DNA of 64,000 nucleotides from CAWFXC01 sp963819735 (GCA_963819735.1 CAWFXC010000002.1:310001-374000), one strand, 5' to 3'; positions 25,343 to 34,118 are shown, numbered from the stretch's first letter. Translations and numbers: made by a program. The notes: generated from the sequence alone by a model not told the origin.

Positions 25343-27541
25343 TCAGACTCCGCCGACCCCGGCGGGCTCGTCGCGGGTGAGCTCGGCCAGCTCGGCGTCG
25401 ACGTCGGGACCCGCCTCCACGTGCAGGCGCGGGATCAAACGGTCGAGCCATCGCGGGAACCACCAGTTGCGATCGCCGAGCAGCTCCATCGTCGCCGGTA
25501 CGAGCACCATGCGCACGACCGTCGCGTCGACGAGGATCGCGGTGGCGAGCCCGAGGCCGAAGAGCTTGAGCGTGGTCGCGTCGCTCAGCACGAAGCTGCC
25601 GAACACGGTGACCATGATCAGCGCGGCCGCGGTGATCACCCGCGCGGTCGACGCCAGGCCGTCGGCCACCGCGAGCGCGTTGTCGTGCGTGCGGTCGTAC
25701 TCCTCCCGGATGCGGGAGAGCAGGAACACCTCGTAGTCCATCGACAACCCGAACAGGATCGCGAACATCATCATCGGGATGAACGGCGCGATCGGGCCGG
25801 TCTTCTCGACGCCCAGGAGGCCACCGAGCCATCCCCACTCGAACACCGCCACGACGACGCCGTAGGCCGCGCCGATCGACAACAGGTTCATGATCACGGC
25901 CTTGAGCGGCACGAGGAGACTACGGAAGACGGCCATCAGCAACAGGAAGCTCAACACGAGCACCGCGCCGATGAACACGGGGAGGCGCGCCGAGAGGCGG
26001 TCGGACACGTCGACGCTCGACGCGGTGAGCCCACCCACGTGCACCTGGACGTCGGTCCCGGCCACCGCGGCGGGGATCACGTCGCTGCGCAGGTTGTCGA
26101 CGAGGTCCGACGTGCTCTGCGACTGCGGCGAGCTCCCGGGGATGACCCGGATCACCGCCGCGTCACCAGACGGGCTGAGGGTGGGCGGCGTGACCGCGGC
26201 GACGTCGGGCGTCGTCTGCAGCGACGTGACCAGACGATCGAGCGACGCGGTGTCGGCACCCTTCGGGAACTCGGCGGCCAGGATCAGCGGGCCGTTGAAC
26301 CCGGGCCCGAAGCCGTCGGCGACGAGGTCGTAGGCGCGACGGGTGGTGTCGGTGGTGGGGTTGGCGCCGGAGTCGGGGAAGGCCAGCCGCATCGAGAGCA
26401 GGGGGATCGCCAGCACGATCAGGATGGCCAGCCCGCCCGCGAACGCGGGCCACGGGTGACGCTGCACGATGCGGCTCCACTTGAACCACATGCTCTGCTC
26501 GCGCGGCTTGCGGGTCGAGCGGCGACGAATCGAGAACCGGTCGATGGTGCGCCCCGCGAACGCGAGGATCGCGGGCAGCAACGTGATCGACGCGAGCATC
26601 ACCGTGCCGACGGTCAACGACGTGCCGACCGCGAGGCCGTTCACGAAGTCGACGCCCATGAGGAACAGGCCGAGCAGTGAGATGACCACCGTGCAACCGG
26701 CGAACACGACGGCGCGGCCGGCGGTGTCGATGGCGCGCACCACCGCGCGTTCGGGGTCGAGGCCGTCGTCGAGACCCTGCCGGTAACGGGTGACGATGAA
26801 CAGCGCGTAGTCGATGCCGACCCCGATCCCGATCATCGACGCGAGCTGGGTGCCGAAGTCGGGAGTGGCGATGACGTGACTCACGAGGTCGACCAGGCCG
26901 AGCCCGATGCCGATGCCGAACAGCGCGACGAGGATCGGCAGACCCATCGCCAGCAAGGAGCCGAACGCCACGAGCAGGATCACGACCGCGGCGAGGATGC
27001 CGATCAACTCGGCCGGGCCCAGACCGGAGAACTGTTGGAACATCCGCCCGCCGAGCGCGACCTGCACGCCGTCGCCCCCCGCTTTGTCGGTGAGCGTGCG
27101 GATCCGGTCGATCGTCGTGGTCGGGATGTCGGCGGCCGCTTTGTCGAACTGTACGGTGGCGTAGGCGATGTCACCGTTCTTGGAGATCTGGCGCGCGCCG
27201 GCTTCGGTGTAGGGGCTGACCACCGCGGCCACGCCGGGCACCGCGGCGACGTCGGCGAAGAGCGCTTCCATGCGGGCCCGCACCGCGGGGTCGGTGGCGC
27301 TCGCCTGCGCCCGATTCGTCGGCGCGAACACGATCTGGCCTTCGTCGCCCGCCCGGGCCGGGAAGCGCGACTGCAGGAGGTCGGCGGCGCGCTGCGACTC
27401 GGTACCGGAGAGCGAGAAGCCCTGGGAGAAGGTCGCGCCGACGCTCGACCCGATGGCGCTCACCACCACCAGCGCGACGACCCAGAGGATCACCACGCGA
27501 CGCCGACGGCGGTAACACCAGGCAGCCAGCCGTTGCAACAT
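25343..27541 (-). CDS. MMPL/RND family membrane transporter
   Basis: 732-aa inner-membrane exporter with two RND halves. Membrane helix 1 (RVVILWVVALVVVSAIGSSV) is followed by a large outer domain, a cluster of helices around 185-370 with the MMPL motif GIGVGIDYALFIVTRYRQGL, a cytoplasmic stretch RRRSTRKPREQ, and the same plan repeated with GLSMDYEVFLLSRIREEYD near 615-635. The Asp-Tyr pairs in these motifs are the proton-relay residues of the family. ATG 27541 is preceded by GAGGTGACGGG. It diverges from a MarR gene whose intergenic palindrome probably controls both. Drug or lipid export is plausible; the cargo is unknown. Confidence 0.95.
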   Translation of the reverse strand: MLQRLAAWCYRRRRRVVILWVVALVVVSAIGSSVGATFSQGFSLSGTESQRAADLLQSRFPARAGDEGQIVFAPTNRAQASATDPAVRARMEALFADVAAVPGVAAVVSPYTEAGARQISKNGDIAYATVQFDKAAADIPTTTIDRIRTLTDKAGGDGVQVALGGRMFQQFSGLGPAELIGILAAVVILLVAFGSLLAMGLPILVALFGIGIGLGLVDLVSHVIATPDFGTQLASMIGIGVGIDYALFIVTRYRQGLDDGLDPERAVVRAIDTAGRAVVFAGCTVVISLLGLFLMGVDFVNGLAVGTSLTVGTVMLASITLLPAILAFAGRTIDRFSIRRRSTRKPREQSMWFKWSRIVQRHPWPAFAGGLAILIVLAIPLLSMRLAFPDSGANPTTDTTRRAYDLVADGFGPGFNGPLILAAEFPKGADTASLDRLVTSLQTTPDVAAVTPPTLSPSGDAAVIRVIPGSSPQSQSTSDLVDNLRSDVIPAAVAGTDVQVHVGGLTASSVDVSDRLSARLPVFIGAVLVLSFLLLMAVFRSLLVPLKAVIMNLLSIGAAYGVVVAVFEWGWLGGLLGVEKTGPIAPFIPMMMFAILFGLSMDYEVFLLSRIREEYDRTHDNALAVADGLASTARVITAAALIMVTVFGSFVLSDATTLKLFGLGLATAILVDATVVRMVLVPATMELLGDRNWWFPRWLDRLIPRLHVEAGPDVDAELAELTRDEPAGVGGV

Positions 27542-27675
27542 CCCGTCACCTCTCGTTCGTTCTTCGGTCGATCGTGTGTCGGTCGTTCGTGCGCCGGGCT
27601 GTTGCCCTTCCGGCGATTCCTGCACCGTCGTTCGTGCACTCTGACCGTGATTGGGGCTATCATCCGATGAACGGA

Positions 27676-27701
27676 TAAACCATTGGTTTACCCAACCATT
27701 G
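27676..27701. promoter_or_regulatory. Palindromic MarR-type operator between mmpL and marR
   Basis: TAAACCATTGGTTTA (27676-27690) is a perfect 7-bp-arm palindrome around one base. The core AACCATTG recurs 16 bp downstream (27694-27701), and the AT-rich sequence stands out in GC-rich DNA. Its position in a divergent MarR/efflux gap is the classic autoregulatory arrangement. Confidence 0.8.
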
Positions 27702-27723
27702 AACCCTAACACAGGAGCTGGTG

Positions 27724-28164
27724 ATGTCCGCACCCGGGGGGGACGACGACCTGTCACGCGACGTGATGCGTCACGTCATGGGGCTGATGGCGTCGATCAA
27801 GGACCACGTCGCGGGCCTGGCGGCGGAGTTCGATCTCTCGCTCTCCCAGCTCGACGCCCTGAAGAACCTGGGCGAGCCGTGCTCGCAACGGGAGCTCGCC
27901 CAGTGCCTGCACTTCGACGCCTCGAACGTGACCGACATCGTCGACCGCCTCGAGGCGCGGGGCCTGGTCGTACGCACGGTCGACGCCCACGACCGGCGGA
28001 TCCGCCGACTCGTCCTCACCGCCGAAGGCGAGGCGGTGCGGCGCAAGCTCTTCGAGCGCGCGCTGGGCGAGGCCCCGCCCGTCACCGCCCTCTCCCCCAC
28101 CGAGCAGCGCGAGCTCTGCGCCCTGCTCGAGAAGATCGCCGATCCCGTCGACCTACCGCTCTGA
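27724..28164 (+). CDS. MarR family transcriptional regulator
   Basis: 146-aa winged-helix repressor. The DNA-binding segment reads QRELAQCLHFDASNVTDIVD followed by the wing region RLEARGLVVRTVDAHDRRIR, with DxRxR in the standard place. Helices 1 and the C-terminal helix provide dimerisation. ATG 27724 is favoured over GTG 27721 because the AGGAG at 27712-27716 is better spaced. It is divergent from the MMPL exporter, with a 15-bp palindrome in the gap, so it most likely represses the exporter and itself until a phenolic or other effector binds. Confidence 0.96.
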   Translation: MSAPGGDDDLSRDVMRHVMGLMASIKDHVAGLAAEFDLSLSQLDALKNLGEPCSQRELAQCLHFDASNVTDIVDRLEARGLVVRTVDAHDRRIRRLVLTAEGEAVRRKLFERALGEAPPVTALSPTEQRELCALLEKIADPVDLPL

Positions 28165-28198
28165 GCGCACGTCCCGCGCGAGTGGGCACACCCGCCCG

Positions 28199-28813
28199 TC
28201 AGCCCCAGGCGGCGACGAGGTCGTCGGTCGTCACGATCGTGGCGACGAGCGACAACGTGTTGGCGATGATCACGTCGGTGTACTCGGCCGGGAAGCCGGT
28301 GATCGCGTCGCGCGCGATCACCACCTCGTAACCGAGGTTCACCGCGTCGAACGTCGCATTGGGGATGGCGACGTTCGACGACACCCCCGTGATCACGACC
28401 GTGGTCGCGCCGAGGTTGCGCAGCAGCGCGTCGACGTCGGTACCCGCGATCGGCGACAACCCGTGCAGCCGGGTCGAGAACAGATCCGATTCCGCCACCG
28501 GGATGCCTTCGACCACCTCCACCTTCGGGGTGCCGAGCGTGAGGAACGACTGGTTCTTCTCCGTCGCCCGGAACAGCCGCGCGTTGTGACTGGCGCCCCG
28601 CAGGTCGGGCCGGTGCGCGGCGATGGCGTGGATGACGTTGCACCCGGCGGCGCGGCCGGTGCTGACGATGCGGCCGATGTTGTCGATCACGCCGAGGTCG
28701 CGGGCGGACTCGGCGAGCGCGGGCAGCGTGCTCAGATCACCGATCACACCACGCTGGCATTCCTGGGTGATCACGACCGTGGTCGCGGGGTCGACGAGGC
28801 GGGCGAGGTCCAT
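28199..28813 (-). CDS. Isochorismatase-fold protein lacking the catalytic Cys (paralogue of 16878-17510)
   Basis: 204-aa protein. TTVVITQECQRGVIGDLS stands at the first active-site strand, C19 lying in ECQRG; the third motif is TGVSSNVAIPNATFDAV where Ala149 occupies the position of the nucleophilic Cys of cysteine hydrolases. Both features match the protein at 16878-17510. ATG 28813 is chosen because TACGGT (minus strand) ends 8 nt upstream; an upstream ATG would put the promoter inside the gene. It diverges from an SDR gene only 20 bp away. Convergent with the MarR gene end. Reaction unknown. Confidence 0.88.
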   Translation of the reverse strand: MDLARLVDPATTVVITQECQRGVIGDLSTLPALAESARDLGVIDNIGRIVSTGRAAGCNVIHAIAAHRPDLRGASHNARLFRATEKNQSFLTLGTPKVEVVEGIPVAESDLFSTRLHGLSPIAGTDVDALLRNLGATTVVITGVSSNVAIPNATFDAVNLGYEVVIARDAITGFPAEYTDVIIANTLSLVATIVTTDDLVAAWG

Positions 28814-28820
28814 GCGCGGA

Positions 28821-28827
28821 TACCGTA
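28821..28827. promoter_or_regulatory. Symmetrical bidirectional -10 (TACCGTA) between divergent genes
   Basis: On the plus strand TACCGT (28821-28826) ends 7 nt before ATG 28834. On the minus strand TACGGT (28827-28822) ends 8 nt before ATG 28813. The two hexamers overlap by 5 bp, and the whole gap is 20 bp. Both fit TANNNT and leaderless spacing. Confidence 0.6.
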
Positions 28828-28833
28828 CCGGGG

Positions 28834-29613
28834 ATGTCCGACGCATTCGACCTGACCGGTCGCGTCGCCGTCGTCACCGGCGGGGGCACGGGCATCGGCG
28901 CCGCCACCGCGACCCTGCTGGCCGAGCACGGCGCCGACGTCGTCATCGCCAGCCGCACGCTGAGCGAGCTCGAACGGATCGCCGACGCGATCGTGCACGC
29001 GACCGGTCGCCGTTGCATCCCGGTGGCCACTGACGTCAAACAGGAGACCGACGTCGTGCGCATGGTGGAGCGCACCATCACCGATCTCGGTCGCATCGAC
29101 ATCCTCGTGAACAACGCCGGCGGCACCCGGCTCGGCCCGCTCGAGTCGCTCCCCACGCGAGGGTGGGACAGCATCTTCGAGCTCAATGTGCGCGGACCGT
29201 TCCTCTGCACGCGCGAAGTCGGTCGTCACATGATCGAGCAGCGCTCCGGCGCGATCGTCAACGTGTCGTCGGCGGCCGGGCTCATCGGGGTCAAGGGTGG
29301 CGCGCACTACAGCGCGGCCAAGGCGGGGCTACAGATGTTCACCAGCGTCACCGCGGCGGAGTGGGGGCGCTACGGCATCCGCACCAACTGCGTCGCCGTC
29401 GGGCTCGTGGCGTCGGAGCGCGCGGTGGCGGCGTGGCACGTCGCGGGAATCGACCCGGCGGCCGTCGCCGCCGCGGTTCCCGCGGGCCGGGCCGGGACCC
29501 CGACCGAGGTCGCCTATCCGATCCTGTTCCTCGTGAGTGACGCGGCGTCGTACGTGAACGGCCAGACCTTCGCGGTCGACGGCGGCCCGCAGATGCCCGG
29601 CAACGACCCCTAG
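28834..29613 (+). CDS. Short-chain dehydrogenase/reductase
   Basis: 259-aa classical SDR. AVVTGGGTGIGAATATLLAE is the cofactor loop, LVNNAGGT the structural NNAG, VNVSSAAGLIG holds the catalytic Ser and YSAAKAGLQ the Tyr and Lys. The end FLVSDAASYVNGQTFAVDGG is standard for the family. Leaderless start at ATG 28834, sharing a promoter with the divergent isochorismatase-fold gene. Its TAG stop lies within a CTAG shared with the stop of the convergent gene on the other strand, so the two genes overlap by 4 bp. Substrate unknown. Confidence 0.94.
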   Translation: MSDAFDLTGRVAVVTGGGTGIGAATATLLAEHGADVVIASRTLSELERIADAIVHATGRRCIPVATDVKQETDVVRMVERTITDLGRIDILVNNAGGTRLGPLESLPTRGWDSIFELNVRGPFLCTREVGRHMIEQRSGAIVNVSSAAGLIGVKGGAHYSAAKAGLQMFTSVTAAEWGRYGIRTNCVAVGLVASERAVAAWHVAGIDPAAVAAAVPAGRAGTPTEVAYPILFLVSDAASYVNGQTFAVDGGPQMPGNDP

Positions 29614-30650
29614 GAGGCGAGCGGCTTCGGGACGGTACGCGTGAGCAGGTGCGCGCCCTTCACGAAGGGCAGGTCCATGTGGTTCACGATACCGGGCGGC
29701 GCTGCCACGACCTGCGGGATCGCGTTGACGACCGGCATGGCCGTGGTGATCGCACCGTCGAAGTGGGCGTCGATCGGTTCGAGCCGCACGCGCACGTTCG
29801 GCTCGCCGTGGATCTCGAGCACGTAGCCGTCTTCCACCGGCCAGTTCGGCGTCATGTCGTGACCGAGCTTCCACACCGAGTTGCACTGGATGACGGCCCG
29901 ACCCTCGTGCATCCCCGAGATCGTGCACTTGAACCCGGCGATGCGGCCCTTCTGCACGGTCATGAACCCGAAGTCGGTGGTCTCGTTGGCCGCACCGAAC
30001 TCGGCTTCGAACCGGATCTCGTCGATGTCGATCGCCAGCGCGTTCGCCATCACACGGATCTGGTCCTTGAACGACCCGCAGTTAGCTTCGATCATCCCCG
30101 GCGCCTCGGGGTCGTCGACCGCGCAGTCGATGCTCATCGCCCGGTACATCTTCTCGTTCTGGTACCCGCTCATGTCGAGCGACTCGAGCACCGAGATCTT
30201 GTCGATCCGCGTACACATCGCGCTGGCGGCCAACGCCACCATCGGCGCGTGCCCCGGGTAGATGCCACTGGCGTACAGCGACGAACGGCCGCGGGTCGCG
30301 GCGTCCTCGATGCGCGCGTGCACGTCGTCGCCGTAGCCGATGCCCGACATCATGTACATCGTCGTGACGAGGTTCGCGCCCGACTCGAGGATCCGCACGA
30401 CGTGGTCGAAGTCGGGGCGGTACGGCATGTAGGTGACGCAGTCGGGGCGCAGCGCGAGCAACGCGTCGATGTCGTCGTTGGCGGTGATCCCGATCGGCTC
30501 GATCCCCGCGAGGACGCCGACGTCCTGGCCCACCTTCTCGGGCGAGAACGCGTAGCAGCCGACCAGCTCCAGCACCGGGTGGCCCACCATCCCGCGCACC
30601 GCCGCGCTGCCCGTCTTCCCGGTGGTCCACTGCACCACCCGCAACGGCAT
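29610..30650 (-). CDS. DapB-like NAD(P)-binding oxidoreductase (diaminopentanoate dehydrogenase-like family)
   Basis: 346-aa protein with an N-terminal Rossmann fold (VVQWTTGKTGSAAVRG at 5-20, the dihydrodipicolinate-reductase N-domain pattern) and a C-terminal domain with SGIYPGHAPMVALA and LESLDMSGYQNEKM. Related sequences are annotated as NAD(P)H-dependent amine dehydrogenase-like or DapB-N proteins of actinomycetes; a 2,4-diaminopentanoate-type reaction is not implied by the context. ATG 30650 overlaps the stop of the SDR gene upstream, so the two are coupled and probably act in one pathway. Confidence 0.82.
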   Translation of the reverse strand: MPLRVVQWTTGKTGSAAVRGMVGHPVLELVGCYAFSPEKVGQDVGVLAGIEPIGITANDDIDALLALRPDCVTYMPYRPDFDHVVRILESGANLVTTMYMMSGIGYGDDVHARIEDAATRGRSSLYASGIYPGHAPMVALAASAMCTRIDKISVLESLDMSGYQNEKMYRAMSIDCAVDDPEAPGMIEANCGSFKDQIRVMANALAIDIDEIRFEAEFGAANETTDFGFMTVQKGRIAGFKCTISGMHEGRAVIQCNSVWKLGHDMTPNWPVEDGYVLEIHGEPNVRVRLEPIDAHFDGAITTAMPVVNAIPQVVAAPPGIVNHMDLPFVKGAHLLTRTVPKPLAS

Positions 30651-31399
30651 CAGAGACGCACCGTTCCACCACCGTCGACCGCGATGATCTGACCGGTCAG
30701 CCACGGACACGCGTCCGACAGCAGGAAGAGCACGGTGCCGGCCATGTCCTCGGGGGTGCCGAGCCGCTTGATCGCCATCGCCGCCGTCAGCATCCCCATG
30801 ATCTCGTCGGGCGTGACCGAGTGGAGCGCCTCGGTGTCGGTCGGGCCGGGGGCGATGGCGTTGATGCGGATGTTCATGGGGCCGAGCTCGGCCGCCAGGC
30901 ACGCGGTGAGGCTGTTGTTGGCTGCCTTCGACAGGCAGTAGTAGCCGGCGTTCATCCACGCCGCGGTCGACGACTGGTTCACGATCGAACCGCCGCCCCG
31001 CTCCGCCATCGACGAGTAGACGGCGCGGGTGCAGTGGAGCGCGCCGTTGAGGTTCACGTCGATCACGCGCCGGTAGTAGTCGAGGTCGCAGGTGATGAGC
31101 GGCTCGTTCTTCATGTTGTGCATGAACCCCGCGTTGTTCACGAGGTGGTCGATGCCGCCGTACGCGGCGATGGCGGCGGCCGCCATGTCGATCGCGCTCT
31201 GCGAGTCGGCGACGTCGACGTGCACCGGCGTGGCCTCGCCGCCGTCGGCCTGGATCTCCTTGGCCACCCGCTCGGCGTTCTCGTCGATCAGATCGGCGAC
31301 GACGACCTTCGCGCCCTCGGCCGCCAACGCCTTCGAATACCCCTCGCCGATCCCCCGGCCACCGCCGGTGACGATCGCTACCCGGTCCTGGAACCGCAT
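30650..31399 (-). CDS. Short-chain dehydrogenase/reductase
   Basis: 249-aa classical SDR: AIVTGGGRGIGEGYSKAL cofactor motif, LVNNAGFMHN, catalytic Ser in IVNQSSTAAWM and YYCLSKAANN with Tyr and Lys. The product probably uses NAD; DLIDENAERV gives the acidic residue after strand 2 that favours NAD. ATG 31399 follows GGGGGAA. Overlaps the next gene by its stop codon. An alcohol or hydroxyacyl-CoA substrate is likely but unproven. Confidence 0.94.
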   Translation of the reverse strand: MRFQDRVAIVTGGGRGIGEGYSKALAAEGAKVVVADLIDENAERVAKEIQADGGEATPVHVDVADSQSAIDMAAAAIAAYGGIDHLVNNAGFMHNMKNEPLITCDLDYYRRVIDVNLNGALHCTRAVYSSMAERGGGSIVNQSSTAAWMNAGYYCLSKAANNSLTACLAAELGPMNIRINAIAPGPTDTEALHSVTPDEIMGMLTAAMAIKRLGTPEDMAGTVLFLLSDACPWLTGQIIAVDGGGTVRL

Positions 31400-31600
31400 G
31401 GCTTCCCCCTGTCGTCGTGCTCTCGTCGTGCGGACGTCGTGCCAATGCCCTCGGCCCTCAGCTTCCCGCTGCGGGCGGCGATCCGCAAACCCGGAGCGCC
31501 CGGCCGCCGGGCACGACCGCACGCGGCGCAACGCCGTCGGCAGGGGTCGGCGCGGCCTGGGTACGATACGCGTCCTTCGCGGGGCGACCGGTCCGATGTC

Positions 31601-31652
31601 GTACCCGAGCGTCGTACCTGCACGACGTACTTGCACGAAGTACCCGCACGAA
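31601..31652 (+). repeat. Four tandem 13-bp repeats upstream of a crotonase gene
   Basis: GTACCCGAGCGTC, GTACCTGCACGAC, GTACTTGCACGAA and GTACCCGCACGAA are contiguous 13-base units, the last three highly alike (GTACYYGCACGAM). They end 21 nt before the GTG at 31674, next to its GAGGGGG ribosome site. They could be an iterated regulator site in the leader; the rest of 31400-31600 shows only a candidate TACGAT -10 at about 31562. Confidence 0.75.
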
Positions 31653-31673
31653 CCCGAGGGGGCCGATCATCCC

Positions 31674-32516
31674 GTGAGTGATGCCAACGCGAACCGCGAT
31701 GACGTCGTGTTGATCGACGACGTCGACCGTGCCCGGGTGATCACGTTCAACCGCCCCGACGCCGCCAACGCCTTCAACGAGGTCCTGTACCACGCGGTCG
31801 CCGACGCGCTGCGCGCCGCGGCCGCCGACGACGCGATCGGCGCCGTCGTGCTCACCGGTGCCGGTCGCATCTACTGCGCGGGTACCGATCTGCGGGAGAT
31901 GGCGGCGCAGGTCCCGTCCGACGGCCCGCCGCCGGCCGACGAGGGAACCCGTCCCGCCGCCACCGGGTTCACCGCGCTGCTCGAGGTGCTACAGGCGTTC
32001 CCGAAGCCGCTGCTGGCGGCGGTCAACGGCGCGGCCGTCGGCCTCGGGCTCACGATGCTCGCGCACTGCGACATCGTGCTCGTCTCCGAGAAGGCCCGGC
32101 TGCTGGCGCCGTTCACCACGATGGGCGTCGCCCCCGAAGCCGCGAGCAGCTACCTGCTCCCGCGGCGCATGGGGCGCCAACACGCGTCGGTCGCGCTCCT
32201 CGCCTCGGAGTGGATCAGCGCCGAAGAAGCCGTCGCCCACGGGCTCGCCATCCGGGTCTGCACACCTGAGACGCTGGTGGCGGAGACGTTGGAGCTGGCG
32301 ACCCGCATCGCGTCGAAGTCGCTCCCCTCGCTGCTCGCCACCAAGCGACTCGTGCTCGACGCCGAACGCGAGGGCATCCTGCGCGCCCGTCGGCTCGAGA
32401 ACGAAGCGTTCGTCGAGCTGCTGGCGCTCCCGCAGATGCGCGAGTCGGTGCTCGGCCAACTCGACCACGACGATTCGGCCGGCGATTCGCCCGACAACGC
32501 GCAGGCGGCCCCGTGA
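31674..32516 (+). CDS. Crotonase, delta3-delta2 enoyl-CoA isomerase (ECI2/PECI-like)
   Basis: 280-aa crotonase-fold protein. RIYCAGTDLREM gives the first oxyanion residue. The two hydratase glutamates are absent (VNGAAVGLGLTMLAHCD; LLAPFTTMGVAP); instead there is PFTTMGVAPEAASSYLLPR, matching the PF..LG.SPE.CSS block of peroxisomal enoyl-CoA isomerases, where this Glu is the base. Isomerisation of unsaturated acyl-CoAs is therefore the better guess. GTG 31674 follows GAGGGGG. The stop overlaps the GTG of the acyl-CoA ligase gene, so the two are coupled. Confidence 0.9.
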   Translation: MSDANANRDDVVLIDDVDRARVITFNRPDAANAFNEVLYHAVADALRAAAADDAIGAVVLTGAGRIYCAGTDLREMAAQVPSDGPPPADEGTRPAATGFTALLEVLQAFPKPLLAAVNGAAVGLGLTMLAHCDIVLVSEKARLLAPFTTMGVAPEAASSYLLPRRMGRQHASVALLASEWISAEEAVAHGLAIRVCTPETLVAETLELATRIASKSLPSLLATKRLVLDAEREGILRARRLENEAFVELLALPQMRESVLGQLDHDDSAGDSPDNAQAAP

Positions 32517-34069
32517 CCCGCCCGGTTCCCGAGCACCCGCCCACCCTCTGGGAGCTCATCGTGCGGCGCGCCGCCGCCACTCCCGACGCAGTGATGTTCG
32601 AGGACGAACAGGGCCGGTCGATGACATTCGAGGGCTACCGCGGCTCGGCCGAGGTGGTCGCTGCCGGACTCCTCGATCACGGCGTGGGCCCCGGCACCGT
32701 CGTGAGCTGGCAGCTGCCGACCGCGATCGACACCGTGGTGCTGCTCGCGGCCCTGGCCCGCCTGGGCGCGGTGCAGAGCCCGATCATCCCGATCCTGCGC
32801 GAACGCGAGGTGCGCTACATCACCCGCGAGTCGCGCTGCGAGCTGCTCGTGGTGCGCCCCACGTGGCGCGGCTTCGACTTCGAAGCGCTGGCCGACACGA
32901 TCGCGGCCGACGTCGGCTTCCGCGTGCTCGCGTGCGGCGACGGCGAGCTGCCCGTCGGCGACCCCGCGCTGCTCCCGCCACCCCCGGGACCGGAGCCGGT
33001 GCGCCGGTGGCTCTACTACACGTCGGGTTCCACCGCGGATCCCAAGGGCGTGTGGCACGTCGACGCGTCGGTGATGGCGGGGATGAACGCGTGGGTCGCC
33101 GAACTGGTTCCCACCGCCGACGACATCTACCCGATCGCGTTCCCGATCGCGCACATCGGCGGCATCAACATGATCGCGGCATCACTCGTCGCCGGCCATC
33201 GGATCGTGCTCATCGAGGCGTTCGACCCGGAGCGCAGCCCCGAGCTCATGGCCGAACGGGGCGCGACGATGTTGGGCAGCGCGCTCCCCTTCTTCCAGGC
33301 CTACCTCGCCGCACAGCGGCGCCACGGTGCCGAGCCGCTGTACCCGGCGCTGCGCGCCTGCGTCAACGGCGGGGCACCGAAGCCGGCCGGTCTCCACGAG
33401 GAGGTCAAGCGCGAGCTCGGGGGCCTCGGGGTCATCGGCAGCTGGGGGCTCACCGAATTCCCCATCGCCACGAGCGGCGGCTTCGACGACGACGACTTCC
33501 AGCTCGCCACCACCGAGGGCGTCGCCGGGCCCGGCGTCGAGATCCGCGTCGTCGGCATCGACGGCACCGAGCAGCCACCGGGCGCCGAGGGCGAGCTGCG
33601 CCTCCGCGGCCCGCAACTGTTCCAGGGCTACGCGAATCCCGAGCTCGATCTCGACGCGTTCGACGACGACGGCTTCTTCCGCACCGGCGACCTGGGCACC
33701 GTCGCGCCCACGGGCCACGTCACCATCACCGGTCGGGTGAAGGACGTGATCATCCGCAACGCGGAGAACATCTCGGCGGGCGAGATCGAGGACATCCTGC
33801 ACCTGCACCCGTCGATCGTCGACGTCGCGGTGATCGGCCTCCCCGATCCGCGCACCGGTGAGCGCGCGTGCGCGGTGGTCCGGCTGGCCGACGGCGTGAC
33901 CACGCTCACCCTCGCCGACATCGCCGACCACTGCCGCGCCCAGGGCCTGGCCACCCAGAAGATCCCCGAGCAACTCGAGCTGGTCGACGACGTGCCCCGC
34001 AACGCGATGGGCAAGATCGAGAAGCCGGCCCTCCGGCGGCGCTACGCCGCCAGCCCGCGGTCCGACTGA
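32513..34069 (+). CDS. AMP-dependent acyl-CoA synthetase/ligase
   Basis: 518-aa ANL-superfamily ligase that activates a carboxylic acid with ATP and CoA. Motifs in order: YYTSGSTADPKGVWH (P-loop), GSWGLTEFPIATSGG (A5), FFRTGDLGTVAPTGHVTITG (A7), RVKDVIIRNAENISAGEIED (A8 hinge) and NAMGKIEKPALRRR with the catalytic lysine. Length and the short N-domain are normal for medium-size FadD proteins. GTG 32513 overlaps the upstream crotonase stop. The acid substrate cannot be read from the sequence. Confidence 0.95.
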   Translation: MTRPVPEHPPTLWELIVRRAAATPDAVMFEDEQGRSMTFEGYRGSAEVVAAGLLDHGVGPGTVVSWQLPTAIDTVVLLAALARLGAVQSPIIPILREREVRYITRESRCELLVVRPTWRGFDFEALADTIAADVGFRVLACGDGELPVGDPALLPPPPGPEPVRRWLYYTSGSTADPKGVWHVDASVMAGMNAWVAELVPTADDIYPIAFPIAHIGGINMIAASLVAGHRIVLIEAFDPERSPELMAERGATMLGSALPFFQAYLAAQRRHGAEPLYPALRACVNGGAPKPAGLHEEVKRELGGLGVIGSWGLTEFPIATSGGFDDDDFQLATTEGVAGPGVEIRVVGIDGTEQPPGAEGELRLRGPQLFQGYANPELDLDAFDDDGFFRTGDLGTVAPTGHVTITGRVKDVIIRNAENISAGEIEDILHLHPSIVDVAVIGLPDPRTGERACAVVRLADGVTTLTLADIADHCRAQGLATQKIPEQLELVDDVPRNAMGKIEKPALRRRYAASPRSD

Positions 34070-34118
34070 CCCGCCGGCCCGAGGATTGGTGCCCGGCCGA
34101 ACCGGGCAGCATGAGCGG

